Assembly (NCBI GenBank): GCA_937139335.1
Contig: CAKZPN010000046.1
Location: 181,746-245,745, forward strand
Source of the DNA: an uncultured Roseicyclus sp.
GTDB taxonomy: Bacteria; Pseudomonadota; Alphaproteobacteria; Rhodobacterales; Rhodobacteraceae
Direction: 5' to 3'
DNA: 64,000 nucleotides
Shown here in pieces: positions 1 through 7,533 of this stretch. How positions within the stretch are numbered: the first letter of the stretch is position 1; each line of letters opens with the position of its first letter. The notes beneath the pieces were generated by a model that saw only the letters and a program-made list of their open reading frames with translations, was not told the origin of the DNA and searched no databases. Both the position numbers and the translations under genes were made by a program.

Positions 1-938
1 TGCAGCTTCATCGCGATGAAGCTTTCGGTGCGGCTGGAGTTGTCCTCCACGTCGGCGAGGTAGGAGGGATGCGCGCCGGCCATGTATTGCCCGCGCACGA
101 TCTGTTCGGGCTCCACCGGGTCGAGGGCGCGGATGACCTTGAGCTTTTCGTCGCGCACCGCGTTCGGCTCGAACCGCGCCGGCGGCTCCATCGCGGTCAG
201 GCACAGGAGCTGCATCAGGTGGTTCTGCACCATGTCCCGCATCGCCCCGGACTTGTCGTAATAGGTCCCGCGCCCGGCCACGCCGACCTCTTCGGCCACG
301 GTGATCTGGACGTGGTCGACGTATTGCGCGTTCCACAGCGGCTCGAACAACGTGTTGCCGAAGCGCACGGCCATCAGGTTCTGGACGGTTTCCTTGCCGA
401 GATAATGGTCGATCCGGTAGATCTGCGTCTCGTTGAAATGGGCGGCGAGGGTCGCGTTCAGTTCCCGCGCGCTTTCGAGGTCGCGACCGAACGGCTTTTC
501 CACAACGATCCTGGCATCTTGCCGGGCAATGTTGAAGTGGTGAAGCCGTTCGGCCAGCGCGCCGAAGAGGCCCGGCGCGACGGAGAAATAGAACGCCTGC
601 ACCACGTCGTCGCGGATCTTGGCGCGCAGTTCCTTCCAGCCGCCGTCGCCGGTGGCATCGACCGGGACATAGGCCAGCCGCTCGCAAAACGACTTCAGAT
701 CGCCGGCGTCGCAACGGTGCTTGGGCACGAAAGTCTCGATCGCCTCGACCACCTGCTCGGCCCAGGCGGCGCTGTCCTGCTCGGTGCGGGCGGCGCCGAT
801 GATGCGGGCCTCGGGCGGCATCTGCCCGTCGCAGTAGCGCCGGTAGAGACCAGGCAGGATCTTGCGCCGGGCAAGGTCGCCGGTGGCGCCGAAAATGACG
901 AGGTCGAAGGGTTCGACCGGAATGACACGCGAGACCAT
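1..938 (-). CDS. zwf: Glucose-6-phosphate dehydrogenase, partial (3' end beyond the window)
   Basis: Oxidises glucose 6-phosphate to 6-phosphogluconolactone with NAD(P)+, the entry step of the Entner-Doudoroff and pentose phosphate routes; cytosolic. The visible 312 residues begin MVSRVIPVEP. The nucleotide-binding motif GATGDLARRK is at residues 17-26, a conserved EKPFGRD segment lies near 147-153, and the substrate-binding signature RIDHYLGKE is at 175-183. The frame is still open at base 1, so about a third of the usual length (near 480 residues) is missing. The ATG at 936-938 follows a GGAGAGG ribosome site. A 12-bp palindrome lies about 30 bp upstream of the start and matches the one in front of edd, which suggests common control of the glucose pathway. 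Confidence 0.97.
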   Translation of the reverse strand, partial: MVSRVIPVEPFDLVIFGATGDLARRKILPGLYRRYCDGQMPPEARIIGAARTEQDSAAWAEQVVEAIETFVPKHRCDAGDLKSFCERLAYVPVDATGDGGWKELRAKIRDDVVQAFYFSVAPGLFGALAERLHHFNIARQDARIVVEKPFGRDLESARELNATLAAHFNETQIYRIDHYLGKETVQNLMAVRFGNTLFEPLWNAQYVDHVQITVAEEVGVAGRGTYYDKSGAMRDMVQNHLMQLLCLTAMEPPARFEPNAVRDEKLKVIRALDPVEPEQIVRGQYMAGAHPSYLADVEDNSSRTESFIAMKL

Positions 939-968
939 GATCGCCTCTCCACGGCAGATGTGCGGGCT

Positions 969-980
969 GTTAGCGCTAAC
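969..980. promoter_or_regulatory. Palindromic LacI-type operator upstream of zwf
   Basis: GTTAGCGCTAAC is a perfect 12-bp palindrome with the central CG typical of LacI-family operators. It lies 31 bases upstream of the zwf start codon. The same core, extended to 14 bp, occurs in front of edd at 15608-15621. The bound regulator is not identifiable here; AglR has a visibly different site. Confidence 0.7.
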
Positions 981-1086
981 GCCCTCTCGGCGCGTCACCT
1001 ACACCCTGCACTTTTCCAAGTCTAGCAAAAGCCCCTGACGCAACACCGCGATGACGGGTGCTGCACCGTTGCGGCAGGCTTCCGCC

Positions 1087-2046
1087 TCAGCCCCGCTGCA
1101 TCGCGCAGAGCAGTTCGAACATCACCGAGGCGCCGAGCCAGGCCGTGATGCCACCGTTGTCGAACGGCGGCGCGACCTCGACCAGATCGGCGCCGATGAT
1201 GTCGAGCCCGTGCAGCGCCCGCACGCAGGAGATCGCCTCGAAGGAGGTCGGGCCGCCCACCTCGGGCGTGCCGGTGCCGGGCGCATAGGCCGGGTCGACG
1301 AAGTCGATGTCGAAGCTGACATAGGCGGGACGCGTCCCCACCACCTCGCGCGCGATCTGCATGACCGAGGTCCAGCCCAGGCTCATGCATTCCTCGATCG
1401 GTACGATCCGCACGCCGCGATCCCAGCCGTACTGGAAATCGTCGTTGTTGTAGGAGGTGCCGCGCATCCCGATCATCACGCAGGCGGTCGGGTCGAGACA
1501 GCCTTCCTCGATCGCCTGCCGGAACGGGTTGCCATGGGTCAGCGTCTTGCCGCCGAAATAGGGCGGGTAAAGATCGGTGTGGCTGTCGAGAAGGACGAGG
1601 CCGAAGGGCTCGCCCCGCGCCGCGCGCAGTTCGCGCAGGACGGTGAGGGTGCAGAGGTGGTCGCCACCGACCATGAACGGCCGCGTGCCCTGCGCCAGAA
1701 CGCCCTTGATGAAGGCCTGCGCAGCGGCCAGCGCCTCGTCCTGGTCGACCGGGCTCATCGCGACGTCGCCGAGGTCGGCGATGCGCGACGCCTTGAACGG
1801 CTCCTGCCCGGTGGCGCGGTTGCGCTCGCGGATCATGGTAGAGGCGTCGCGGAGCGCGCGCGGCCCGTGCCGCGCACCGGGCCGGTTCGAAGTCGCGCCG
1901 TCCCAGGGCAGCCCGAAGATCCCGATCTCGACCTCGGCGCAGCGCGGATGGTCCGGCGGCAGGTAGGGCAGCCGCATGAAGCTGGGCACGCCCGCGTAGC
2001 GCGGCAGGGCGGTGCCGGAAGGCGGCAGGAAGAACGGGTCGGACAT
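1087..2046 (-). CDS. Ureohydrolase (agmatinase / guanidinobutyrase-like), first of two in the window
   Basis: Arginase-superfamily enzyme that would hydrolyse a guanidino compound to urea and an amine or amino acid using a binuclear Mn centre. All six expected metal ligands are present: H130 (GGDH), D154, H156 and D158 (DSHTD), and D246 and D248 (SFDID). It ends its core with the family signature APGTGTPEVGG near residue 255. Length (319) is normal. The second motif reads DSHTD rather than DAHTD, and the following HGNPFRQAIEEG stretch is closer to guanidinobutyrases and guanidinopropionases than to classical agmatinase (from memory of the families). A paralogue lies at 33496-34467. The true substrate cannot be decided from sequence. 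Confidence 0.9.
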   Translation of the reverse strand: MSDPFFLPPSGTALPRYAGVPSFMRLPYLPPDHPRCAEVEIGIFGLPWDGATSNRPGARHGPRALRDASTMIRERNRATGQEPFKASRIADLGDVAMSPVDQDEALAAAQAFIKGVLAQGTRPFMVGGDHLCTLTVLRELRAARGEPFGLVLLDSHTDLYPPYFGGKTLTHGNPFRQAIEEGCLDPTACVMIGMRGTSYNNDDFQYGWDRGVRIVPIEECMSLGWTSVMQIAREVVGTRPAYVSFDIDFVDPAYAPGTGTPEVGGPTSFEAISCVRALHGLDIIGADLVEVAPPFDNGGITAWLGASVMFELLCAMQRG

Positions 2047-2109
2047 GAAGGGGATCGCCTCGCGCGGGGGTCAGGTCGGGGCCGACGCTAACGGCGACGC
2101 CCGCCGCTG

Positions 2110-2706
2110 TCACGCCTCCAGTTCGCTGTCCCAGTAGAGGAAGTCGAGCCAGCTGTCGTGCAGGTGGTTCGGCGGGAACTTGCGGCCCATGTTGCGCAAT
2201 TCCTCGGAGCCGGGCCGGCGCGGCGGCTTGCGCAGGTTCAGCCCGGACTGGCGCAGGCTTTTCGAGCCCTTGTGCAGGTTGCAGCGCGAACACGCCGCGA
2301 CGACGTTTTCCCAGCTCGTCACGCCACCCCGGGCGCGCGGCACCACATGGTCGAAGGTCAGGTCGCCCTTGGCGCTGCAATACTGGCAGGAAAACTCGTC
2401 GCGCAGGAACAGGTTGAAGCGGGTGAAGGCGACGCGTTTCTGCGGCTTCACGTAATCCTTCAGCACCACGACCGAGGGGATGCGGATGATCGTCGAGGGC
2501 GAGCGCACGATCTCGTCATACTCCGCGACGATCTGCACCCGATCGAGCCAGGCGGCCTTCACCGCCTCCTGCCAGGGCCAGAGCGAGAGCGGGTAGTAGC
2601 TCAAGGGGCGGTAATCGGCGTTCAGCACCAGCGCGGGGTGGCTTTTCAGCGCGCCCGGCTCGCGTACGAAATGTGTCCTGAACTCGATCTCTGTTGCAGC
2701 CTGCAT
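2110..2706 (-). CDS. HNH endonuclease family protein
   Basis: 198-residue protein with a zinc-stabilised HNH (beta-beta-alpha metal) nuclease fold in its C-terminal half. Cys107-x2-Cys110 and Cys139-x2-Cys142 are the two structural zinc pairs, D119-H120 (FDHVVPRARGG) is the catalytic DH pair, N134 lies in the ENVVAAC helix, and N143/H145 close the motif. The N-terminal 90 residues form a conserved extension without a known catalytic motif. This type is a chromosomal single-copy gene in many alphaproteobacteria, so a housekeeping or DNA-maintenance role is more likely than homing. It stands alone; no intron, methylase or toxin partner is adjacent. Confidence 0.9.
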   Translation of the reverse strand: MQAATEIEFRTHFVREPGALKSHPALVLNADYRPLSYYPLSLWPWQEAVKAAWLDRVQIVAEYDEIVRSPSTIIRIPSVVVLKDYVKPQKRVAFTRFNLFLRDEFSCQYCSAKGDLTFDHVVPRARGGVTSWENVVAACSRCNLHKGSKSLRQSGLNLRKPPRRPGSEELRNMGRKFPPNHLHDSWLDFLYWDSELEA

Positions 2707-2948
2707 CAGTGACTCCGTCTCCGCCCTGTCTGCCCGTTCTCACCGGCGCAAGGGCGGGAGCCCCGCCCCAGCACTGCATCCACTATATCTAGGCTTTGCT
2801 ATCCGGCAAGTCTTACCAGATGCTGTGGATGGCACATTTACGGATAGGCGAGACTCCTGACAGTTTCATGACGTTATGCACAGGCGGCGGGCAATGATGT
2901 GATCGCCGGAATTGCCCCGCGGGCCCGTTCCGCGCTAGGCTGCCGCCC

Positions 2949-3377
2949 ATGTCCGACCTGCCCCCGGCCCCCGCCCCCGGCGCCATCCTGGAAGCCGCGA
3001 TCTACGCCTCCGACCTCGACGCGGCCGAAGCCTTCTACGGTGACCTCCTCGGCCTCACCCGCATGTTCCGCCATGGCGAGCGCCACGTCTTCTACCGCGT
3101 CGGCGCGGCGGTCCTGCTGGTGTTCAACCCGTCCGAGACGGAGATCCCGCCCGGCGCGGACGCCCTGCCCGTTCCACCGCATGGCGCGCGCGGACCCGGG
3201 CATGTGTGCTTCGCGATGGAGGATGCCGAGATCACCGCGATGCGGTCGCGGCTGGAGGCTGCTGGCGTCGCGATCGAGCAGGATTTCCTATGGCCGAACG
3301 GCGCGCGGTCGCTTTACGTCCGCGACCCCGCCGGCAACTCGGTGGAGTTCGCGGAACCGGCGCTCTGGGCCGGCTAG
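2949..3377 (+). CDS. VOC (glyoxalase/bleomycin-resistance fold) family protein
   Basis: 142 residues with two beta-alpha-beta-beta-beta modules of the vicinal oxygen chelate fold: an N-terminal module with the typical LDAAEAFYGDLLGL helix (about 20-33) and a C-terminal module with a GHVCF strand and a final DPAGNSVEFAEP strand. The conserved histidine of the second module and the last-strand glutamate are present, but the usual first-strand histidine is not visible, so the metal site may be altered. Substrate unknown; glyoxalase, dioxygenase and fosfomycin-type resistance cannot be told apart here. It converges with the esterase gene, with one base between the stop codons. Confidence 0.85.
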   Translation: MSDLPPAPAPGAILEAAIYASDLDAAEAFYGDLLGLTRMFRHGERHVFYRVGAAVLLVFNPSETEIPPGADALPVPPHGARGPGHVCFAMEDAEITAMRSRLEAAGVAIEQDFLWPNGARSLYVRDPAGNSVEFAEPALWAG

Positions 3378-3378
3378 C

Positions 3379-4047
3379 TCACGCCTGCCCGAATTTCTCG
3401 CGCAGGAAGGCCAGCGCCACCGACAGCCCGTCGGGCGCGATGCCATGCGCGGTGCCCTTCATCACGTGGGCATAGACCTCGGTCCAGCCCGCGGCCTCCA
3501 GCGCCTCGGCGGCCTCGGGCAGCGATTGCGGCGGAACCACGTCGTCCTGGTCGCCGTGGATCAGCAGGATCGGCGGGCGCACCACCACCTCGTCGGCCAG
3601 CGTCTCGGGCGACATCAGCCGCCCGGAAAAGCCGACGACGCCGGCAAAGGCCTCGTCCCGGCGGGCGGCGACGTGCAGCGCCATCATGGTCCCCTGCGAG
3701 AAGCCCACCAGCGCCACCTGTTCGGCGATCATGTCCTCCTCGACCATCACCCGGTCGAGGAAGGTGTTCAGGTCGTCGACCGCGCGCGCCATGCCATCGG
3801 CGGCGGCTTCCTCGGACGAGCCGTCGATCCAGGGGATCGGGAACCACTGGTAGCCCATCGGGTTCATGCCGCAGCGCTCGGGGGCGTTCGGCGCCAGGAA
3901 CATCGTGTTGGGCAGGTGCTCCTTCAGCGGCTCGGCCAGCCCCAGCAGGTCGTTGCCGTCGGCGCCGTAGCCGTGCAGGAAGATCACCATGCTGTCGGCC
4001 TCGCCCGAGGCAGCCTCGACCCGGCCAGATTCCAGTCCTCGTGTCAC
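3379..4047 (-). CDS. Alpha/beta hydrolase, carboxylesterase / phospholipase family
   Basis: 222-residue serine hydrolase of the small carboxylesterase (EstB / acyl-protein thioesterase) type. It has an HGYGADGND oxyanion segment near the N-terminus, the nucleophile elbow GFSQG, a later IHGDQDDVVPP acid segment and a TAHGI histidine, giving a complete Ser-Asp-His triad. The start is taken as GTG at 4045-4047: it overlaps the stop of the upstream glycosylase (GTGA) and is preceded by GGGAGGG at good spacing. The open frame runs much further upstream, but that part lies antisense-free over alkA in another frame and is not homologous to the family. Probably translationally coupled to alkA; substrate unknown. 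Confidence 0.9.
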   Translation of the reverse strand: MTRGLESGRVEAASGEADSMVIFLHGYGADGNDLLGLAEPLKEHLPNTMFLAPNAPERCGMNPMGYQWFPIPWIDGSSEEAAADGMARAVDDLNTFLDRVMVEEDMIAEQVALVGFSQGTMMALHVAARRDEAFAGVVGFSGRLMSPETLADEVVVRPPILLIHGDQDDVVPPQSLPEAAEALEAAGWTEVYAHVMKGTAHGIAPDGLSVALAFLREKFGQA

Positions 4048-4679
4048 AGCACACCCTCCCGGCTTGTCTCGACCCGGTAGTAGACCCAAAGCGCCCGGGC
4101 GGCAACCGCACGGACCGGCGACCAGGGCGCGGCCATCGCACGCATCTCGGGCTCGGTCGGGCGCGCCGGCAGGTCGAAGGCGCGCGCGGCGGCGACCTGC
4201 AGCGCGAGGTCGCCCGCGGCAAAGACATCGGCATGGCCAAGCGCGAACTTGGCGTAGATCTCGGCGGTCCATGGCCCGATTCCGGGCAGCGCGGTGAGCG
4301 TCTTCAGGACGTGATCCGTCGGCGCGTGGCGCAATCCGGCGTAGTCGACCCGCGCCTCGGCCAGCGCGCGGATATAGCGGATCTTGGGCCGCGAGAGGCC
4401 GCAGGCGCGCAGATCCTCCTCCGAGGCCGCGCGCACCGCCGCCTCCTCCGCCAGTCCTGCCGCCTCCAGCCGCCCGAGAATGGCAGCCGCCGAGGCGGTG
4501 GAGACCTGCTGGCCCACGATCGCGGAGAGCAGCGCACCGAACCCGTCCGCGCGCCTGCGCAGCGGCAGCGGGCCGACCACGGACAGAATCGGACCAAAGC
4601 GGGCGTCGCGCGTGACCAGCACTGCGGCTGCCGCTACCAGATCCGCCTCCGTCTCGATCAGTTCCGGCGCCATCGCCAT
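4044..4679 (-). CDS. alkA: DNA-3-methyladenine glycosylase II (HhH-GPD family)
   Basis: Base-excision repair enzyme that removes alkylated purines from DNA. The 211 residues contain the helix-hairpin-helix LPGIGPWTA with the following GHADVFAAGD loop, where the aspartate is the catalytic residue of the HhH-GPD superfamily. There is no four-cysteine iron-sulfur loop, which separates it from Nth/MutY. It lacks the long N-terminal domain of E. coli AlkA, so it is the short form common in alphaproteobacteria. First gene of a two-gene unit with the esterase, joined by a GTGA overlap. Confidence 0.9.
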   Translation of the reverse strand: MAMAPELIETEADLVAAAAVLVTRDARFGPILSVVGPLPLRRRADGFGALLSAIVGQQVSTASAAAILGRLEAAGLAEEAAVRAASEEDLRACGLSRPKIRYIRALAEARVDYAGLRHAPTDHVLKTLTALPGIGPWTAEIYAKFALGHADVFAAGDLALQVAAARAFDLPARPTEPEMRAMAAPWSPVRAVAARALWVYYRVETSREGVL

Positions 4680-4773
4680 ACCCTTTCCGGTCCCGCCCCG
4701 GCTTACGCCATCGCGGACCCGACCGAAAGCGCGGGCTCTGGACGGGCCGGCGATATCGGGCTACCGCTCGATC

Positions 4774-6015
4774 ATGACCGAGATCACCCCAGACATCGCG
4801 AGCGAGACTGCGGCCGCCGACGACCGCCGGGCGAAACGCAATGTCGCGGTGCTGGTCCTGGCGCAGGCAATCCTCGGCTCGCAGATGCCGCTGATCTTCA
4901 CCGTGGGCGGGCTCGCCGGGCTGATGATCGCGCCCTCGCCGGCCTTCGCGACGATCCCGATCTCGCTCATCGTTTTCGGGTCGATGACGACCGCGCCCTG
5001 GCTCTCGGCGCTGATGCAACGCTTTGGCCGCCGCGCGGGGTTCTTCGTGGGCGCGATGGGCGGGGCCATCGGCGCGGGGGTCTCGGCCACCGGCCTCTGG
5101 ATCGACAGTTTCGCGCTGTTCCTGCTCGGCTCGTATTTCACCGGCATCTACATGTCCGCGCAGGGGTTCTACCGCTTCGCCGCCGCCGACACCGCCTCAG
5201 CCCAGTTCCGGCCCAAGGCGATTTCCTACGTCATGGCGGGCGGGCTGATCTCGGCCCTGATCGGGCCGCAACTGGTGAAGCTGACGACCGACGCGACCGT
5301 GGTGCCCTTCGCCGGGTCCTACGCCTTCATCGTGCTCATCAACCTGGTGGGCGCGCTGCTGTTCCTGTTCCTCGACGTCCCGAAGCCGCCGCAACCGCAG
5401 CCGGGTGATGCAACCGGACGCACGCGGCGGGAGTTGCTCCGCGACCCCAAGATTGTCGTCGCCATCATCTGCGCGATGGTCTCGTATGCGCTGATGAACC
5501 TGATGATGACCTCGACGCCGCTGGCCGTCGTGGGTTGCGGGTTTTCCACCGGCAACGCCGCCGACATCGTCTCGGCCCATGTCATCGCGATGTTCGCGCC
5601 CTCCTTCGTCACCGGCCACCTGATCGCACGCTTCGGCGCTATGCGGATCGTGGCGACGGGCCTCGTGCTGCTGGCGCTGGCGGGCGGCGTGGCGCTGACC
5701 GGGGTGGAGCTTTACCAGTTCTTCGGCGCGCTGGTGCTGCTCGGCGTCGGCTGGAACTTCGGCTTCATCGGCGCGACCACGATGCTGACTGCCGCGCACC
5801 GGCCGGAGGAGCGCGGGCGGGTGCAGGGGATGAACGACTTCCTCGTCTTCGGCTGCGTCACCGTCGCCTCGCTCGCCTCCGGCTTCCTGATGAACGCGGG
5901 CGGCGATGTGCAGACCGGCTGGACGGCGGTGAACATCGCCATGGTGCCGTTCCTGATGCTGGCGGGCTCAGCGCTGATCTGGCTCGCGCTCCGGCCGCAG
6001 GACGCCTACGCCTGA
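4774..6015 (+). CDS. MFS transporter
   Basis: 413-residue inner-membrane transporter of the major facilitator superfamily with about twelve hydrophobic helices. After a charged N-terminus (to about residue 25) helix 1 begins VAVLVLAQAILGSQMP. The loop with QRFGRRAGF resembles the cytoplasmic loop 2-3 motif, and a central cytoplasmic loop rich in proline and arginine (around residues 205-225) separates the two six-helix halves. The substrate cannot be inferred. ATG 4774 is chosen because membrane homology starts directly after it; the longer frame upstream overlaps alkA antisense. It converges with the phytoene-synthase-fold gene, four bases between stops. Confidence 0.88.
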   Translation: MTEITPDIASETAAADDRRAKRNVAVLVLAQAILGSQMPLIFTVGGLAGLMIAPSPAFATIPISLIVFGSMTTAPWLSALMQRFGRRAGFFVGAMGGAIGAGVSATGLWIDSFALFLLGSYFTGIYMSAQGFYRFAAADTASAQFRPKAISYVMAGGLISALIGPQLVKLTTDATVVPFAGSYAFIVLINLVGALLFLFLDVPKPPQPQPGDATGRTRRELLRDPKIVVAIICAMVSYALMNLMMTSTPLAVVGCGFSTGNAADIVSAHVIAMFAPSFVTGHLIARFGAMRIVATGLVLLALAGGVALTGVELYQFFGALVLLGVGWNFGFIGATTMLTAAHRPEERGRVQGMNDFLVFGCVTVASLASGFLMNAGGDVQTGWTAVNIAMVPFLMLAGSALIWLALRPQDAYA

Positions 6016-6019
6016 GCCC

Positions 6020-6790
6020 TCACCAGCGCCCGGTCGCCGCGACCCACATGAGACGCAATCGCGCCATGCCCTCGCTGCCGTCGAGCGCACCGTCGATCAC
6101 CCGGTCTGGCGTGTCGCGCGCGGCGCGCAAGGCACCTTCGGCCCGCCACCCGGCATAGAGCGCGGGCGCGGCGGATGCGGGCACGGCGGACCGCCCTGCC
6201 TGTGCGCGCGCCAGCCGCTCCAGCCCCTCGCCCGCCAAGTCACGCACCGCCTGGGGGCGTCCGTCGACCAGCGGCACGCGACCTGCCGCCTGAAGCGCGG
6301 GCACGGCGCGCAGGAAGGCGGCGAGGCCGAAGGCCCAGCCCGCGTCGCGCAGCACCGGCTCGGCGTCGGCAGGCGCACCCAAGGCGCGCGCGGCCACCAC
6401 CGGTAGCGTCGCGGCGGTGGCGTCGAGATAGGAGTCGAAGCCCGCGCGATCCTCGAACGGCTCGCTGTAGATGTCCCAGCGCCGCGCCTCCACGAGCGCA
6501 TCGAGCTTGCCCACAAGATCCTGCGGGACCGCATCGGCCAGGGGTGCCGCGACCTCGTGCGCGCGGGGCGGCTTGCCCGCTGCCAGCTCCTCCACCACGT
6601 CGCGCCAGAATTGCAGCCGCATCTCGGCGATGCCCGGCTCGGCGGTGACCCAAGGCGCGCGCGACACCTCGATATTGAAGGCGTAGAGCGGGAAGAGCAC
6701 GCGCCGCGCGTCGAGCGGCGCGGCCATGGTGGCGCGGAACCGGTCTGGGTCGCCCTTGGCCACCAGCTCTGCACAGGCCTGCACGCTCAT
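6020..6790 (-). CDS. Squalene/phytoene synthase-fold protein, probably non-catalytic, NDUFAF6-like
   Basis: 256-residue all-alpha protein of the squalene/phytoene synthase superfamily. The two Asp-rich Mg-pyrophosphate motifs needed for prenyl condensation are missing: the first region reads YAFNIEVSR...MRLQFWRD and the second reads DAGWAFGLAAFLRAVPAL instead of a QLTNxxRDxxED-type motif. The retained FN-E, MRLQFW and FLRAVP segments match my memory of human NDUFAF6, a factor needed for complex I assembly. I infer a role in respiratory-complex biogenesis rather than carotenoid or hopanoid synthesis; no isoprenoid genes are nearby. The ATG at 6788-6790 overlaps the methyltransferase stop (ATGA), so it is the last gene of the cimA operon. 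Confidence 0.8.
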   Translation of the reverse strand: MSVQACAELVAKGDPDRFRATMAAPLDARRVLFPLYAFNIEVSRAPWVTAEPGIAEMRLQFWRDVVEELAAGKPPRAHEVAAPLADAVPQDLVGKLDALVEARRWDIYSEPFEDRAGFDSYLDATAATLPVVAARALGAPADAEPVLRDAGWAFGLAAFLRAVPALQAAGRVPLVDGRPQAVRDLAGEGLERLARAQAGRSAVPASAAPALYAGWRAEGALRAARDTPDRVIDGALDGSEGMARLRLMWVAATGRW

Positions 6791-7533
6791 GGCGCGCCAA
6801 CGGCGCGCGGCGCCGGCATCGGGCGCACCACCGAAAGCAGGTATCCGGTCTCGTGGCGATGCGCGCGCCAGCTTGCGATCTCCACCGTGGCGAGTTCCAG
6901 CACCGCCGCCAGGTCCGGCGCCGCGCCCGGGCGCAACCGCGCGATCCGCGCCTCCAGCGGGCGATAGTAGCTTTCCCAAGCGATGTCGCCGATGGCGCGC
7001 GTCGCCAGAGTCTCGAAGCCTGCGGCCTCGACCTGCGCCGCGATGCCGGCTGCATCGGTCAACCGCGCGTAGCCGTCCCAGAGGTCAATCGCGCCCTCGG
7101 AGGGGGTGTCGGTGAAGAGGCAGGGTTCGGAAAAGGCGATGGCGCCGCCGGGCGCAACACGCGGTGCCCAAGCCTCGAGCGCCGCCTCGATCCCGAGGAA
7201 ATAGACCGCGCCCGCGCACCAGACGAAGTCGAACGGCCCCTCGGGCGTGGTCATGTCGCCCGATTGCAGCGTCACCCGGCGGTCAGCGCCCCAGCGCGCG
7301 CGGGTCGCCTCGATGAAGGGCGCATGCAGGTCGATGGCGGTCACGTGACCCTCTGGCGCTGCCCGCAGCAGCGCGCCGATGTCGCCCCCCGGCCCGCAGG
7401 CGGCGTCAAGGATACGCGCCTCGGAGCGCAACCCCGCGACTTCCGCCGCCCAGGCTACGTCCGCCGTCTCCCCCGGCCCCTCGCGCGGCAGGTCGGCGTG
7501 GAGCGTGAAGAAGGCGTCCCGGTCGATGCTCAT
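6787..7533 (-). CDS. Class I SAM-dependent methyltransferase
   Basis: 248 residues with a Rossmann-type methyltransferase fold. Motif I is ILDAACGPGGDIG near residue 41, motif II includes the acidic AIDLH strand end, a GDMT segment contacts adenine, and the motif IV region reads FDFVWCAGAVYFL. The C-terminal third is helical and lacks any recognisable substrate domain. Target unknown. ATGA overlaps with both neighbours (cimA upstream, the phytoene-synthase-fold gene downstream) show strong translational coupling. NDUFAF5, another complex I factor, is also a methyltransferase-fold protein, but I see no specific similarity beyond the fold. Confidence 0.88.
   Translation of the reverse strand: MSIDRDAFFTLHADLPREGPGETADVAWAAEVAGLRSEARILDAACGPGGDIGALLRAAPEGHVTAIDLHAPFIEATRARWGADRRVTLQSGDMTTPEGPFDFVWCAGAVYFLGIEAALEAWAPRVAPGGAIAFSEPCLFTDTPSEGAIDLWDGYARLTDAAGIAAQVEAAGFETLATRAIGDIAWESYYRPLEARIARLRPGAAPDLAAVLELATVEIASWRAHRHETGYLLSVVRPMPAPRAVGAP

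Noticed and set aside
4048..5019. N-terminal extension of the esterase frame across alkA
   Set aside because: The extension lacks family similarity. The GTG at 4047 has a good ribosome site and overlaps the alkA stop in the same way as other gene pairs here.
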